DNA from: Achromobacter aloeverae
Lineage (GTDB): Bacteria; Pseudomonadota; Gammaproteobacteria; Burkholderiales; Burkholderiaceae_B
Reading direction: 5' to 3'
Assembly: GCF_004121055.1 (NCBI RefSeq)
Contig: NZ_PYAL01000001.1
Span: forward strand, 1,054,001 to 1,118,000
Length of the DNA stretch: 64,000 nt
Part shown: piece by piece, positions 17,930 through 25,566 of the stretch
Layout: each line of letters opens with the position of its first letter
Position numbering within the stretch: the first letter of the stretch is position 1
Translations under genes and position numbers: made by a program
Notes under the pieces: model-generated
Databases searched by the model: none
Told to the model about the DNA's origin: nothing
What the model saw: the letters and a program-made list of their open reading frames with translations, nothing else

Positions 17930-19390
17930 ATGAAAACCAGCACTCTCCACCCTACCCGCCTGGCGCTGGCCCTGCTGGCGGCGGGCGCCATCGGCGGCGC
18001 CGGGATCAGCGCGGCCGTGGGGTCGGCGCACGCGCAAAGCGCGCCGTCCGTGGCCCAGCAGCAGGCGCAGCCCTCGGTCGGCACCGTCACGCCCCCGAAT
18101 TTCGCCCAGATCACCCGTGAATTCGGTCCCGCGGTGGTCAATATCAGCGTGAGCGGCTTGCGCAAGGTCTCGGCCGCGGACGACGACGACAATCCGCTGG
18201 CGCAGTTCTTCGGCGGCCAGTTCCCCGGCATGGTGCCCTTCGGCCCCAATGTCACGCGCGAAGTCCCCGTCCGCGGCGAAGGGTCGGGCTTCATCATCAG
18301 TCCCGACGGCGTCATCCTGACCAACGCCCACGTGGTCAAGGACGCCAAGGAAGTGGTGGTCAAGCTGACCGACCGCCGCGAATACCACGCCAAGGTGCTG
18401 GGTTCCGATCCGCAGACCGACGTCGCCGTGATCAAGATCGACGCGAAAAACCTGCCCATCGTGAAGATTGGCGACGTCGGCGCGCTGTCGGTCGGCGATT
18501 GGGTGCTCGCCATCGGCTCCCCCTACGGCCTGGAAAACACCGCCACCGCCGGCATCGTCAGCGCCAAGGGACGCTCGCTGCCGGACGATACCTCGGTGCC
18601 CTTCATCCAGACCGATGTCGCCGTCAATCCCGGCAATTCGGGCGGCCCGCTATTCAACGACCGGGGCCAGGTGGTCGGCATCAATTCGCAGATCTACACC
18701 CGCACCGGCGGTTTCCAGGGCCTGTCCTTCGCCATCCCCATCGATGTCGCCTACAAGATCAAGGACCAGATCCTGGCGCACGGCAAGGTCGAGCACGCCA
18801 GACTGGGCGTGATGGCGCAGGAAGTCAACCAGGACCTGGCCGACTCCTTCAAGCTGGACACGCCCACCGGCGCGCTGATCGCCAACGTCGAGAAGGGCAG
18901 CGCCGCGGACAAGGCCGGCCTCAAGCCGGGCGACATCATCCGCGACATCGATGGCCGCGCCATCATCTCGTCCGGCGACCTGGCCTCGGTCATCAACCTG
19001 GCCGCGCCGGGACAGAAGATCAAGCTGGATGTCTGGCGCGACGGCAAGCACGAAACGCTGACCGCCACGCTGGGCACCCTGAGCAAGTCGGACGCGGTGG
19101 CGGGCAATGGCGACCAGGGCGCCGCGCACGGCAAGCTGGGACTGGCGCTGCGGCCTTTGACGCCTGATGAACGCGCGCAGGCGGATACCGACGGCCTGTT
19201 GGTGCAGCAAGCCAGCGGGGCTGCCGCCAAGGCGGGCATACAGCAAGGCGACGTCATCCTGTCCATCAACGGGGTGCCCGCGCACAGCGTGCAGCAAGTG
19301 CGCGATGCGTTGAAGAAGGCGGGCAAGACGGTGGCCTTGCTGGTCCAACGGGGCGACGACAAGATCTTCGTCCCCGTGCAGATCGGCTGA
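17930..19390 (+). CDS. degP: DegP/HtrA-family periplasmic serine endoprotease
   Basis: A 486-residue Do-type protease/chaperone that clears misfolded envelope proteins. Residues 1-36 are a signal peptide (AHAQ). The trypsin-like domain has the full triad: His134 (TNAHVV), Asp164 (TDVAVIKI) and Ser237 (NPGNSGGPL). Two PDZ domains follow (about 290-375 and 395-480), the second starting LGLALRPLTPDERAQ. AGAGGAAG precedes the ATG. It follows the QseBC-like pair after a 229-bp gap that holds a PmrA-box-like site, and may form an envelope-maintenance unit with the downstream LytM lipoprotein. Bordetella genomes usually have another DegP/MucD beside rpoE, so this may be a paralogue; the symbol marks the family. 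Confidence 0.92.
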   Translation: MKTSTLHPTRLALALLAAGAIGGAGISAAVGSAHAQSAPSVAQQQAQPSVGTVTPPNFAQITREFGPAVVNISVSGLRKVSAADDDDNPLAQFFGGQFPGMVPFGPNVTREVPVRGEGSGFIISPDGVILTNAHVVKDAKEVVVKLTDRREYHAKVLGSDPQTDVAVIKIDAKNLPIVKIGDVGALSVGDWVLAIGSPYGLENTATAGIVSAKGRSLPDDTSVPFIQTDVAVNPGNSGGPLFNDRGQVVGINSQIYTRTGGFQGLSFAIPIDVAYKIKDQILAHGKVEHARLGVMAQEVNQDLADSFKLDTPTGALIANVEKGSAADKAGLKPGDIIRDIDGRAIISSGDLASVINLAAPGQKIKLDVWRDGKHETLTATLGTLSKSDAVAGNGDQGAAHGKLGLALRPLTPDERAQADTDGLLVQQASGAAAKAGIQQGDVILSINGVPAHSVQQVRDALKKAGKTVALLVQRGDDKIFVPVQIG

Positions 19391-19575
19391 AGTCCACCCG
19401 CTTACCGGCCGCCTACCGTTCGCCTGTCGGCCACGTATCGGCCACGTATTGGCCGCGCCGGCGAATCGCAGGACGGCCGTCGCCTTGCGCATGCGTCGGA
19501 ATTTCTTGGTACCCTTCGGACTCCCAGGGGAGCGACTCCCCCGGTCCCCCGACTCCAGGAATCCGACGCTTTCCA

Positions 19576-20346
19576 GTGCCTGTTTTCTCCGCATTCGACT
19601 TTCGCCTTCCGTCTACGCGCCCAGCGCAACGCTCATGGGCCACGCGCCTGGCCGGCGTCGCCCTGGTGCTCCTGCTGGCTGCCTGCGCCTCGTCAGGCCC
19701 GGTCGGCCCGGGCTATTACCGGGTACAGCCGGGCGACACGCTCACCCAGATCGCCCGCGACCATGGCCGCAGCGTCGGTGAACTGGTGCGCTGGAACAAC
19801 CTGTCCAGCGCCAATCGGATCGACAAGGGGCAGGTCTTGCGCGTCGACCCGCCAGGCGGCTCGGCCGCCAGCGGCGATAGCGCCGGCGGCAGCGCGTCCA
19901 CCAAGCACAAGACCCGCAGCGCGGGCGGCGGGTCGGGCGAACCGGCGCCGTCGAAGCTGCCGCCCGGGGCGCCCATCACCGACATCAAGCTGATCTGGCC
20001 TGCCGCCGGCACGGTCGCGCGCGGCTACGACGGCGGCCAGTCGCGCGGCCTGTCCATCGTCAACCGCGCCGGCACGCCGGTCATCGCGGCCGCCGCCGGC
20101 ACCGTGGCCTACGCCAGCAATGGGCTGCGCGGATACGGCAACCTCATCATCGTTCGCCATGGCTCGACCTACCTGACCATTTATGCGCACAATCGCAAAC
20201 TGCTGGTCAAGCAGGGCCAGACCGTCAAGCAGGGCCAGACCATCGCGGAAATGGGCGACAGCGACAGCAAGCGCGTCGAGCTCTATTTCGAGTTGCGTCG
20301 CGGCGGGACCGCCGTGGATCCCACCCGCGCCTTGCCGGCGCGATGA
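19576..20346 (+). CDS. LysM/LytM (M23-like) lipoprotein, NlpD-type, catalytically degenerate
   Basis: A 256-residue outer-membrane lipoprotein. The lipobox LLLAACAS lies after an N-terminal helix (cleavage before Cys, about residue 37). A LysM peptidoglycan-binding domain (YYRVQPGDTLTQIARDHGRSVGELVRWNNL) follows, then a Ser/Gly/Lys linker and a LytM domain (about 140-256). Zinc ligands of active M23 peptidases are missing: the first motif reads RGLSIVN instead of HxGxD, and the HLHFE motif is LYFEL. It should therefore act like NlpD or EnvC, switching on cell-wall amidases rather than cutting peptidoglycan. The GTG at 19576 is the only usable start before the lipobox. Canonical nlpD normally lies by pcm/rpoS, so this looks like a second copy. 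Confidence 0.85.
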   Translation: MPVFSAFDFRLPSTRPAQRSWATRLAGVALVLLLAACASSGPVGPGYYRVQPGDTLTQIARDHGRSVGELVRWNNLSSANRIDKGQVLRVDPPGGSAASGDSAGGSASTKHKTRSAGGGSGEPAPSKLPPGAPITDIKLIWPAAGTVARGYDGGQSRGLSIVNRAGTPVIAAAAGTVAYASNGLRGYGNLIIVRHGSTYLTIYAHNRKLLVKQGQTVKQGQTIAEMGDSDSKRVELYFELRRGGTAVDPTRALPAR

Positions 20347-20366
20347 CGCCCCGGCATCCCGCCGGC

Positions 20367-20383
20367 CAACATATGCTATGTTG
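20367..20383. promoter_or_regulatory. 17-bp dyad CAACATA-TGC-TATGTTG
   Basis: Perfect 7-bp arms with a 3-base centre lie in the 66-base gap between the LytM lipoprotein and the next gene. A second small hairpin (GCGG-TTTT-CCGC) follows. It could be an operator, or the right arm TATGTT could act as a -10 box for the gene at 20413. Confidence 0.35.
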
Positions 20384-20412
20384 AGCGGTTTTCCGCCCTC
20401 GCCTGCTTCCTG

Positions 20413-21255
20413 ATGGCCCTGGTTCTGGCTCGTTTCGCTTTTGGTTTTTCACTTTCCTGGATCGTGGCCGGCGTGCTGCTGCTGGCCACGCTGTTGTGCA
20501 TACGGCTGGTGGGCATCGCCGTCGTCGCCTTCGCCGACGAGCGGCGCGGCAATGTGGCCGGCGCGGTCGCGGTGGCGCTGCTGGTCATCGGATCGCTGGC
20601 GCTGATCTATTTCCTGGGCGACCGCCTGCACATGGCCCTGGGAACGTCCCTGCTGGCCGACGGCGCCCCCGACTGGGTGGCCGGCGGCAACCACCTTTCC
20701 GCCGCCGCCGTTTTCGGCGCCATGAGCGGCGTGGCGGCGCTGGCCGCCATACCCGCCTGGCTGAACCGGCCGCGCCTGACGCCGGAGGAAAAGGCCGCGC
20801 GCGCCGAGGCGATGCGCGCCCTGAAGGAGAAGCGGCGCCTGGAACACGCCAAGGCCAAGGAGAAAGCGGACAAGGAGCACGCCAAGGCGCTGAAGGCCGA
20901 GGCCAAGGCCCAAGCTGCCGCGGCGCATGAGGCCAAGGCCGCGGCCAGGGAAGGCAAGGCCGCGGCGGCGGGCGGCGGCAAGCGCGCCAAGGCCCAGGCG
21001 CCGGCCCCGCGCGGACCGCGCCGCGCCGGCCTGGGCTGGACCGCCCTGTTCCTGCTGCTGCTGGGCGCGGCCATGCTGGCCTTCGCCTTCAGCATGGCGC
21101 CCCTGTGGCCGCCGCATAACGCCAGCGCCTCGGCGGTGACCTACTATCACAACCTGGCCGAACGGGCGCGGCCCGTCTACCTGGCCGGCGGCGTCCTGGC
21201 GGGGCTGGGGATATTGCTGTTGATGCTGTGGCAGGTCTGGCGCCGGCCGGAATAG
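20413..21255 (+). CDS. membrane protein with long Lys/Ala/Glu-rich cytoplasmic helix
   Basis: A 280-residue protein I do not recognise. Membrane helices are visible at about residues 8-38, 45-72, 95-117, 208-232 and 252-275. Between the third and fourth lies a charged segment (about 118-200) rich in Lys, Ala and Glu (for example RLEHAKAKEKADKEHAKALKAEAKAQ), predicted to be a long single helix or coiled coil, ending in a Gly/Pro/Arg linker. This TolA-like composition suggests a cytoplasmic arm that bridges a distance or binds acidic partners. It follows the LytM lipoprotein by 66 bases and may share its transcript. The similar composition makes spurious matches to histone-like tails likely, so no function is assigned. 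Confidence 0.75.
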   Translation: MALVLARFAFGFSLSWIVAGVLLLATLLCIRLVGIAVVAFADERRGNVAGAVAVALLVIGSLALIYFLGDRLHMALGTSLLADGAPDWVAGGNHLSAAAVFGAMSGVAALAAIPAWLNRPRLTPEEKAARAEAMRALKEKRRLEHAKAKEKADKEHAKALKAEAKAQAAAAHEAKAAAREGKAAAAGGGKRAKAQAPAPRGPRRAGLGWTALFLLLLGAAMLAFAFSMAPLWPPHNASASAVTYYHNLAERARPVYLAGGVLAGLGILLLMLWQVWRRPE

Positions 21256-21275
21256 CTGGCCTGAATAGACTGCGT

Positions 21276-21340
21276 AGCAGGCCTAAGTAGCGGGCCTAAG
21301 TGGCAGGCCCAAGTAGCGTGCCTAAGTGGCAGGCCCAAGT
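21276..21340. repeat. five 13-bp tandem repeats (consensus AGCRGGCCYAAGT)
   Basis: Five adjacent near-identical 13-bp units occupy the gap between the membrane protein gene and the convergent hypothetical gene. Divergence among units (one to three changes) indicates an older array than the exact duplications elsewhere. Confidence 0.85.
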
Positions 21341-21411
21341 AGCTGGCCTGACCAGCCAGCCCCGGCAGCCGCTTGCATAGTCGCCTGGACGGCCGGCCTG
21401 GATGCCGGGCG

Positions 21412-21882
21412 TCAGTTGCCGGATCGGCGCATGATGCGGGGCCGCGCCTCGCTCAGCCAGCGCGACCACGCACCGGAACGGCGTCCCCAGGGCACCCGGT
21501 CCCCCGGCTCGATGCCATCGCTTTCAACCCCCAGCCGTCCCGGGCTCCACAGGCTGGAGGGCGGCGGCTCGGCGGCATCGCCGTCGAATGCCATCCGGAT
21601 TTCCTCCGCGGCCCGCTTCACCAGCCGGATGATCTCCGGCAGGGGGATTTCATACCCGTTCTTGTTTTCATCGGGCCGGTAGCCCGCTTCCATCAAGAGG
21701 ATGTGCGCCAGCTGTTCCGCGGCAAACCCGCGCGTCACCGGCTCGCAGTGGGCGATCTGGTAGCCGGCGGGCACCCCCTCCTCCTGGCCGCCCTCGCGCT
21801 CCAGCGGAGACCGCACGGAACGGAGCAGCCAGGCCTTTCCCGGGGTATCGGCGGTCGTCACAACGTATAGGTACTGAGACAT
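21412..21882 (-). CDS. hypothetical cytoplasmic protein, 156 residues
   Basis: Not recognised. The N-terminal half (MSQYLYVVTTADTPGKAWLLRSVRSPLE...) looks like a compact alpha/beta domain, and HILLMEAGYRPDENKNGYEIPLPEIIRLVKRAAEEIRMAF is a plausible helical segment. The last 50 residues are Pro/Gly/Arg-rich and probably disordered. No membrane helix or signal is seen. GGGAGC lies 8 bases before the ATG at 21882. It is convergent with the membrane protein gene and divergent from the 63-residue protein gene, with no operon partner. Confidence 0.65.
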   Translation of the reverse strand: MSQYLYVVTTADTPGKAWLLRSVRSPLEREGGQEEGVPAGYQIAHCEPVTRGFAAEQLAHILLMEAGYRPDENKNGYEIPLPEIIRLVKRAAEEIRMAFDGDAAEPPPSSLWSPGRLGVESDGIEPGDRVPWGRRSGAWSRWLSEARPRIMRRSGN

Positions 21883-21978
21883 GATCGGCTCCCGCGCCGT
21901 AGGTATGACTGGTCTATGCATGGTTGATCGGCTCGTGCGCCCCACCCACGGGGTCCACCCAGGCCGACCAACTCAACT

Positions 21979-21999
21979 GATAACGATTCTTAATATAAT
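21979..21999 (+). promoter_or_regulatory. candidate promoter -10 (TATAAT) overlapped by a Fur-box-like sequence
   Basis: An exact TATAAT (21994-21999) lies in a short AT-rich patch. The 19 bases from 21979 match 13 of 19 positions of the classical Fur box. Any repressor bound here would cover the -10 region. The target would be the 63-residue membrane protein gene at 22065. The -35 region is poor. Confidence 0.35.
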
Positions 22000-22064
22000 C
22001 AAGCACGCGCGACACCGAAAACTGTCCCCCAAAACACTGCCCCAATCAAAGGAACCGGATCCGC

Positions 22065-22256
22065 ATGGCCGCATCGAACAATTTCTGGTTTATCTGGCGG
22101 ATACCCACCCTGCTGGGCCTGCTGACGGTCTTCGGCCTGCTGGCTGCCCTGCTGGGCACCGGCGGCTGGCACTGGGCCTCATGGATCGCCATGGCCTTGC
22201 CGCTAGCGGTAATTGCACTATGCCTGATCCGCCCCTCGAAAGGCCAGCGTCCGTAG
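22065..22256 (+). CDS. small two-helix membrane protein, 63 residues
   Basis: Two clear membrane helices (about residues 12-32 and 36-54) joined by GTGGWHWAS, with a short basic tail (RPSKGQRP). The family is not recognised, but very short two-helix proteins of this kind are common near stress genes in Burkholderiales. AAAGGAA lies about 11 bases before the ATG. It stands alone between a candidate Fur-like promoter and the Hsp20 gene. Likely inner membrane; role unknown. Confidence 0.65.
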   Translation: MAASNNFWFIWRIPTLLGLLTVFGLLAALLGTGGWHWASWIAMALPLAVIALCLIRPSKGQRP

Positions 22257-22431
22257 GATCTACATACGAAGGATTACCGATGAGCACCTGCATCCTGCCC
22301 GATGCAGGGAAGCTTCCGCCATTTGCTCGCAAATGACGCATTATTCCGTTCCTATCACGACCGGATCGCCGTACTCTTGAAACATGCATGGGCGTCGCCA
22401 TTTACGTCCCATACCAGAGAGGCATGCCATC

Positions 22432-22839
22432 ATGAGATCCCGTGATTTGTCATCCTGGATGTGGGGTGACGCCCTGTCGATGCTGGAACAGGCCGAGCGC
22501 CTGCACCGGCAATTCTTCAAGACGTGCACCGCCGATCCGCAGCGTTGGGAACCTCCCATCGATGTCATCGAGACCGCGGATGCGGTCATCGTGTATGTCG
22601 CCCTGCCGGGCGTTCCCGCTACAGCGGTTACCGTCGGCTACGAAGCCGGCGGCATCACGGTTGCTGGCGTGCGACGCCTGCCGGCGACCCAGGCCGCCCA
22701 CATCCATCGCGTCGAAATCCCCTATGGCCGCTTCGAGCGGCGCATCGCCCTGCCTTTGCACGCGCTCGAGCCCGAACCGCCGGTGATGGCGGACGGCTGC
22801 CTCGTTCTCACCCTCGTCAAGAGAAAGGAAACGCCATGA
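22432..22839 (+). CDS. Hsp20-family small heat-shock protein
   Basis: A 135-residue alpha-crystallin-domain protein, an ATP-independent holdase that keeps unfolding proteins soluble. Core features are PPIDVIETADAVIVYVALPGV, GGITVAGVRR and IEIPYGRFERRIALPL-like strands (here VEIPYGRFERRIALPLHALEPEPPVMADGCLVLTLVKR). AGAGAGG lies upstream of the ATG at 22432. Its stop codon overlaps the lon start (ATGA), so the holdase and the protease are translationally coupled. The C-terminal I-X-I motif that drives oligomer assembly is not evident: the protein ends KRKETP, which may make it a smaller oligomer or a dedicated partner of this Lon. Confidence 0.9.
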   Translation: MRSRDLSSWMWGDALSMLEQAERLHRQFFKTCTADPQRWEPPIDVIETADAVIVYVALPGVPATAVTVGYEAGGITVAGVRRLPATQAAHIHRVEIPYGRFERRIALPLHALEPEPPVMADGCLVLTLVKRKETP

Positions 22840-25283
22840 AGTTCTGGCCCACGATGCAAGTGCGGTCCGGCGACGATGCGCCGCGGACCGGCGGCGGCGC
22901 CGCAACCGCTGCCGCCCAGGCGAACAGCACGCTCAAGCGCCTGCCCCAGGATGCGATCATCCTCGTTCCGCTGCGCGAGGCGGTGCTGTTTCCCGGCGTC
23001 CTGTCGCCGGTGGCGCTGCGCCGCCCGCCCACCGTGACGGCGGTGCAGGAAGCCGTCAAGAGCGAACTGCCGGTGGGCTTCCTGCTGCAGCGCGATCCGC
23101 AGAAGGACGACGTCGGCCCCGACGACCTCTATTGGGTCGGCACCCAGGGCCCTATCGTGCGCTACATCACCGGCCAGGACGACACCCATCACGTCGTGGT
23201 CCAGGGCGAGTCGCGCTTTCGCGTGCTGGAATTCCTGGAGGGCTGGCCCTACCTGGTGGCGCGCGTCGCCACCATCGAGCCGCAGGACGCCAAGACCCAG
23301 GGCGTCGAGGCGCGCGCCTTGCAGCTGAAGGAACAGGCCGTCGAGGCCATCAAGCTGCTGCCGCACGTGCCCGATGAGCTGGCCGCCGTGGTGGAAAGCA
23401 TCGAATCGCCGTCGGCGCTCGCCGACATGGTCGCCAACCTGGTGGACGTCAAGGCGGAGGAAAAACAGGACATCCTGGAAACCTTCGACCTGTCGCGCCG
23501 CCTGGACAAGGTCATCGATTTGCTGGCCGCGCGCGTGCAGGTGCTGAAGCTGTCGCGGGAAATCGGCGAGAAGACCAAGGCGCAGTTCGACGAGCGTCAG
23601 CGCGAGCACGTCCTGCGCGAACAATTGCGCCAGATCCAGAAGGAACTGGGCGAAGGCGACGACACCGCCGCCGAGGTCGAGGAACTGAAAGAGGCCATCG
23701 ACAAGGCCGGCATGCCGGAGGACGTACTCAAGCACGCGACCAAGGAATTCAAGCGCCTGCAACGCATGAGCGAAGGCGGCGGCGAATACGCCATGCTGCG
23801 CACCTACCTGGAATGGCTGACCGAATTGCCATGGAAGCAGGCGCCGCAACCGCCCATCGACATCGCCGAAGCGCGGCGCGTGCTGGATGACGACCATTTC
23901 GGCCTGGACAAGATCAAGCGCCGCATCCTGGAGTACCTGGCCGTACGCAAGCTCAATCCGAACGGCAAGAGCCCGGTGCTGTGTTTTGCCGGCCCTCCGG
24001 GGGTCGGCAAGACCTCGCTGGGGCAGTCCATCGCGCGCGCCACGGGACGCGAGTTCCAGCGTGTGGCCCTGGGCGGCGTCCACGACGAAGCCGAGATCCG
24101 CGGCCATCGGCGCACCTACCTGGGCGCGCTGCCGGGCAACATCATCCAGGCGATGCGCCGCGCCGGCACGACCAATGTCGTGCTGATGCTCGACGAAATC
24201 GACAAGCTGGGCGCCGGCGGTTTCCATGGCGACCCGGGCAGCGCGCTGCTGGAGGTGCTCGATCCCGAACAGAACTACAAGTTCCGCGACAACTACCTGG
24301 GCGTGGACTTCGATCTGTCGCGGGTGATGTTCATCTGCACGGCCAACGTGCTGGACACCGTGCCGGGCCCCCTGCGCGACCGTATGGAGATCATCCAGCT
24401 GCCGGGCTACACGGAGGAAGAGAAGATCCAGATCGCGCGCCGTTACCTGGTGCGCCGCCAGCTGGAGGCCAATGGCCTGCAAGCGGACCAGGCGACCATC
24501 AGCGACACGGCCCTGGCCGCCATCGTGGCCGACTACACCCGCGAGGCGGGCGTGCGCGGCCTGGAGCGCGAGATCGGATCGGTGCTGCGCCACGCCGCGA
24601 TGCAGATCGCGGAAGGGGCCACGCCGCCGATCGCGGTGGACGAGGCCGACCTGCCGACCTCGCTGGGCCCGCGCCGCTTCGAGAACGAAGTGAAGCTGCG
24701 CACCAGCGTGCCTGGCGTGGCCACTGGCCTGGCCTGGACGCCGGTGGGAGGCGACATCCTGTTCATCGAGGCCAGCAAGGTGCCGGGTAGCGGACGCCTG
24801 ATCCTCACCGGGCAGTTGGGCGACGTGATGAAGGAATCGGCGCAGGCCGCCTTGACGCTGGCCAAGACCTGGAGCGGCGACGCGATGGACAAGATCGATG
24901 TCCACGTGCACGTGCCGGCCGGCGCCACGCCCAAGGACGGGCCCAGCGCGGGCGTGGCGATGTTCGTCGCCCTGGCGTCCCTGCTCAAGGGCCGGCCGGT
25001 GCGTTCGGACGTGGCCATGACGGGCGAAGTGAGCCTGCGCGGGCTGGTGCTGCCCATCGGCGGCGTGAAGGAGAAGACGCTGGCCGCGCTGCGCGCCGGT
25101 ATCACCACCGTCATGCTGCCCCGGCGCAACGAGAAGGACCTGGAAGACGTGCCCAAGGAAGCGCGCGAAAAGCTGAAGTTCGTGCTGCTGGACAACGTCG
25201 AGGATGCCTTGAAGTGCGCGCTGGAGGAAGACCCGGCGGCCCCCGGCGTTGCGTCGGCGCTGGACCAGGCGGCGGTCGCCTGA
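22836..25283 (+). CDS. lon: Lon protease (second-copy type, coupled to Hsp20)
   Basis: An 815-residue ATP-dependent Lon protease. The N-domain (about 35-240) begins DAIILVPLREAVLFPGVLSP. The AAA module has Walker A GPPGVGKT near residue 387 and Walker B VVLMLDEIDKLG. The protease domain has the Ser704/Lys747 dyad (DGPSAGVAM and GGVKEK). A 30-residue poorly conserved N-terminal extension precedes the N-domain. Overlap with the Hsp20 gene and lack of clpP/clpX neighbours suggest this is a paralogue of the housekeeping lon, which in betaproteobacteria usually follows clpPX. A strong intrinsic terminator ends the transcript 80 bases after the stop. Confidence 0.95.
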   Translation: MKFWPTMQVRSGDDAPRTGGGAATAAAQANSTLKRLPQDAIILVPLREAVLFPGVLSPVALRRPPTVTAVQEAVKSELPVGFLLQRDPQKDDVGPDDLYWVGTQGPIVRYITGQDDTHHVVVQGESRFRVLEFLEGWPYLVARVATIEPQDAKTQGVEARALQLKEQAVEAIKLLPHVPDELAAVVESIESPSALADMVANLVDVKAEEKQDILETFDLSRRLDKVIDLLAARVQVLKLSREIGEKTKAQFDERQREHVLREQLRQIQKELGEGDDTAAEVEELKEAIDKAGMPEDVLKHATKEFKRLQRMSEGGGEYAMLRTYLEWLTELPWKQAPQPPIDIAEARRVLDDDHFGLDKIKRRILEYLAVRKLNPNGKSPVLCFAGPPGVGKTSLGQSIARATGREFQRVALGGVHDEAEIRGHRRTYLGALPGNIIQAMRRAGTTNVVLMLDEIDKLGAGGFHGDPGSALLEVLDPEQNYKFRDNYLGVDFDLSRVMFICTANVLDTVPGPLRDRMEIIQLPGYTEEEKIQIARRYLVRRQLEANGLQADQATISDTALAAIVADYTREAGVRGLEREIGSVLRHAAMQIAEGATPPIAVDEADLPTSLGPRRFENEVKLRTSVPGVATGLAWTPVGGDILFIEASKVPGSGRLILTGQLGDVMKESAQAALTLAKTWSGDAMDKIDVHVHVPAGATPKDGPSAGVAMFVALASLLKGRPVRSDVAMTGEVSLRGLVLPIGGVKEKTLAALRAGITTVMLPRRNEKDLEDVPKEAREKLKFVLLDNVEDALKCALEEDPAAPGVASALDQAAVA

Positions 25284-25295
25284 GGGTCGCCCGAA

Positions 25296-25331
25296 GGCCG
25301 ACCTGGGGGCTGACCTGAGGGCCGACCTGGG
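25296..25331. repeat. three 12-bp tandem repeats (GGCCGACCTGGG)
   Basis: Three adjacent units, the middle with three changes, lie directly after the lon stop codon and before the terminator. Confidence 0.8.
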
Positions 25332-25364
25332 CCCACCAGAGCCTGATCCCCCGGCTCCCTGACG

Positions 25365-25398
25365 ACACCCCAAAAGTTGGACTTTTGGGGTGTTTTTT
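25365..25398 (+). terminator. intrinsic terminator after lon
   Basis: A perfect 13-bp stem (ACACCCCAAAAGT, 25365-25377, with its complement at 25381-25393) and a 3-base loop are followed by six T residues (25393-25398). This is the best rho-independent terminator in the window. The A-run on the left arm means it may also work on the minus strand. Confidence 0.95.
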
Positions 25399-25566
25399 CA
25401 TGCCTGCCCGTGGCCGGCCACGCCCGGCCACTCCACGGCGGAGGGTCGTGCGGCGGAAGGCCGTACAATGGCGGCCCGGCACGCCGCCATTCCCCCACCC
25501 TGTCCCGATCCGCACCCGCGCCTACCCGCGCAAGGCGCGGCGCCTCTGCTTTCCGCATCCGCCTTC

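Noticed and set aside
25283-25566. Small plus-strand open frames starting near 25385-25390, inside the terminator region.
   Set aside because: They begin inside the T-run and extend into the real YegD-like gene; the ATG at 25567 matches the family start.
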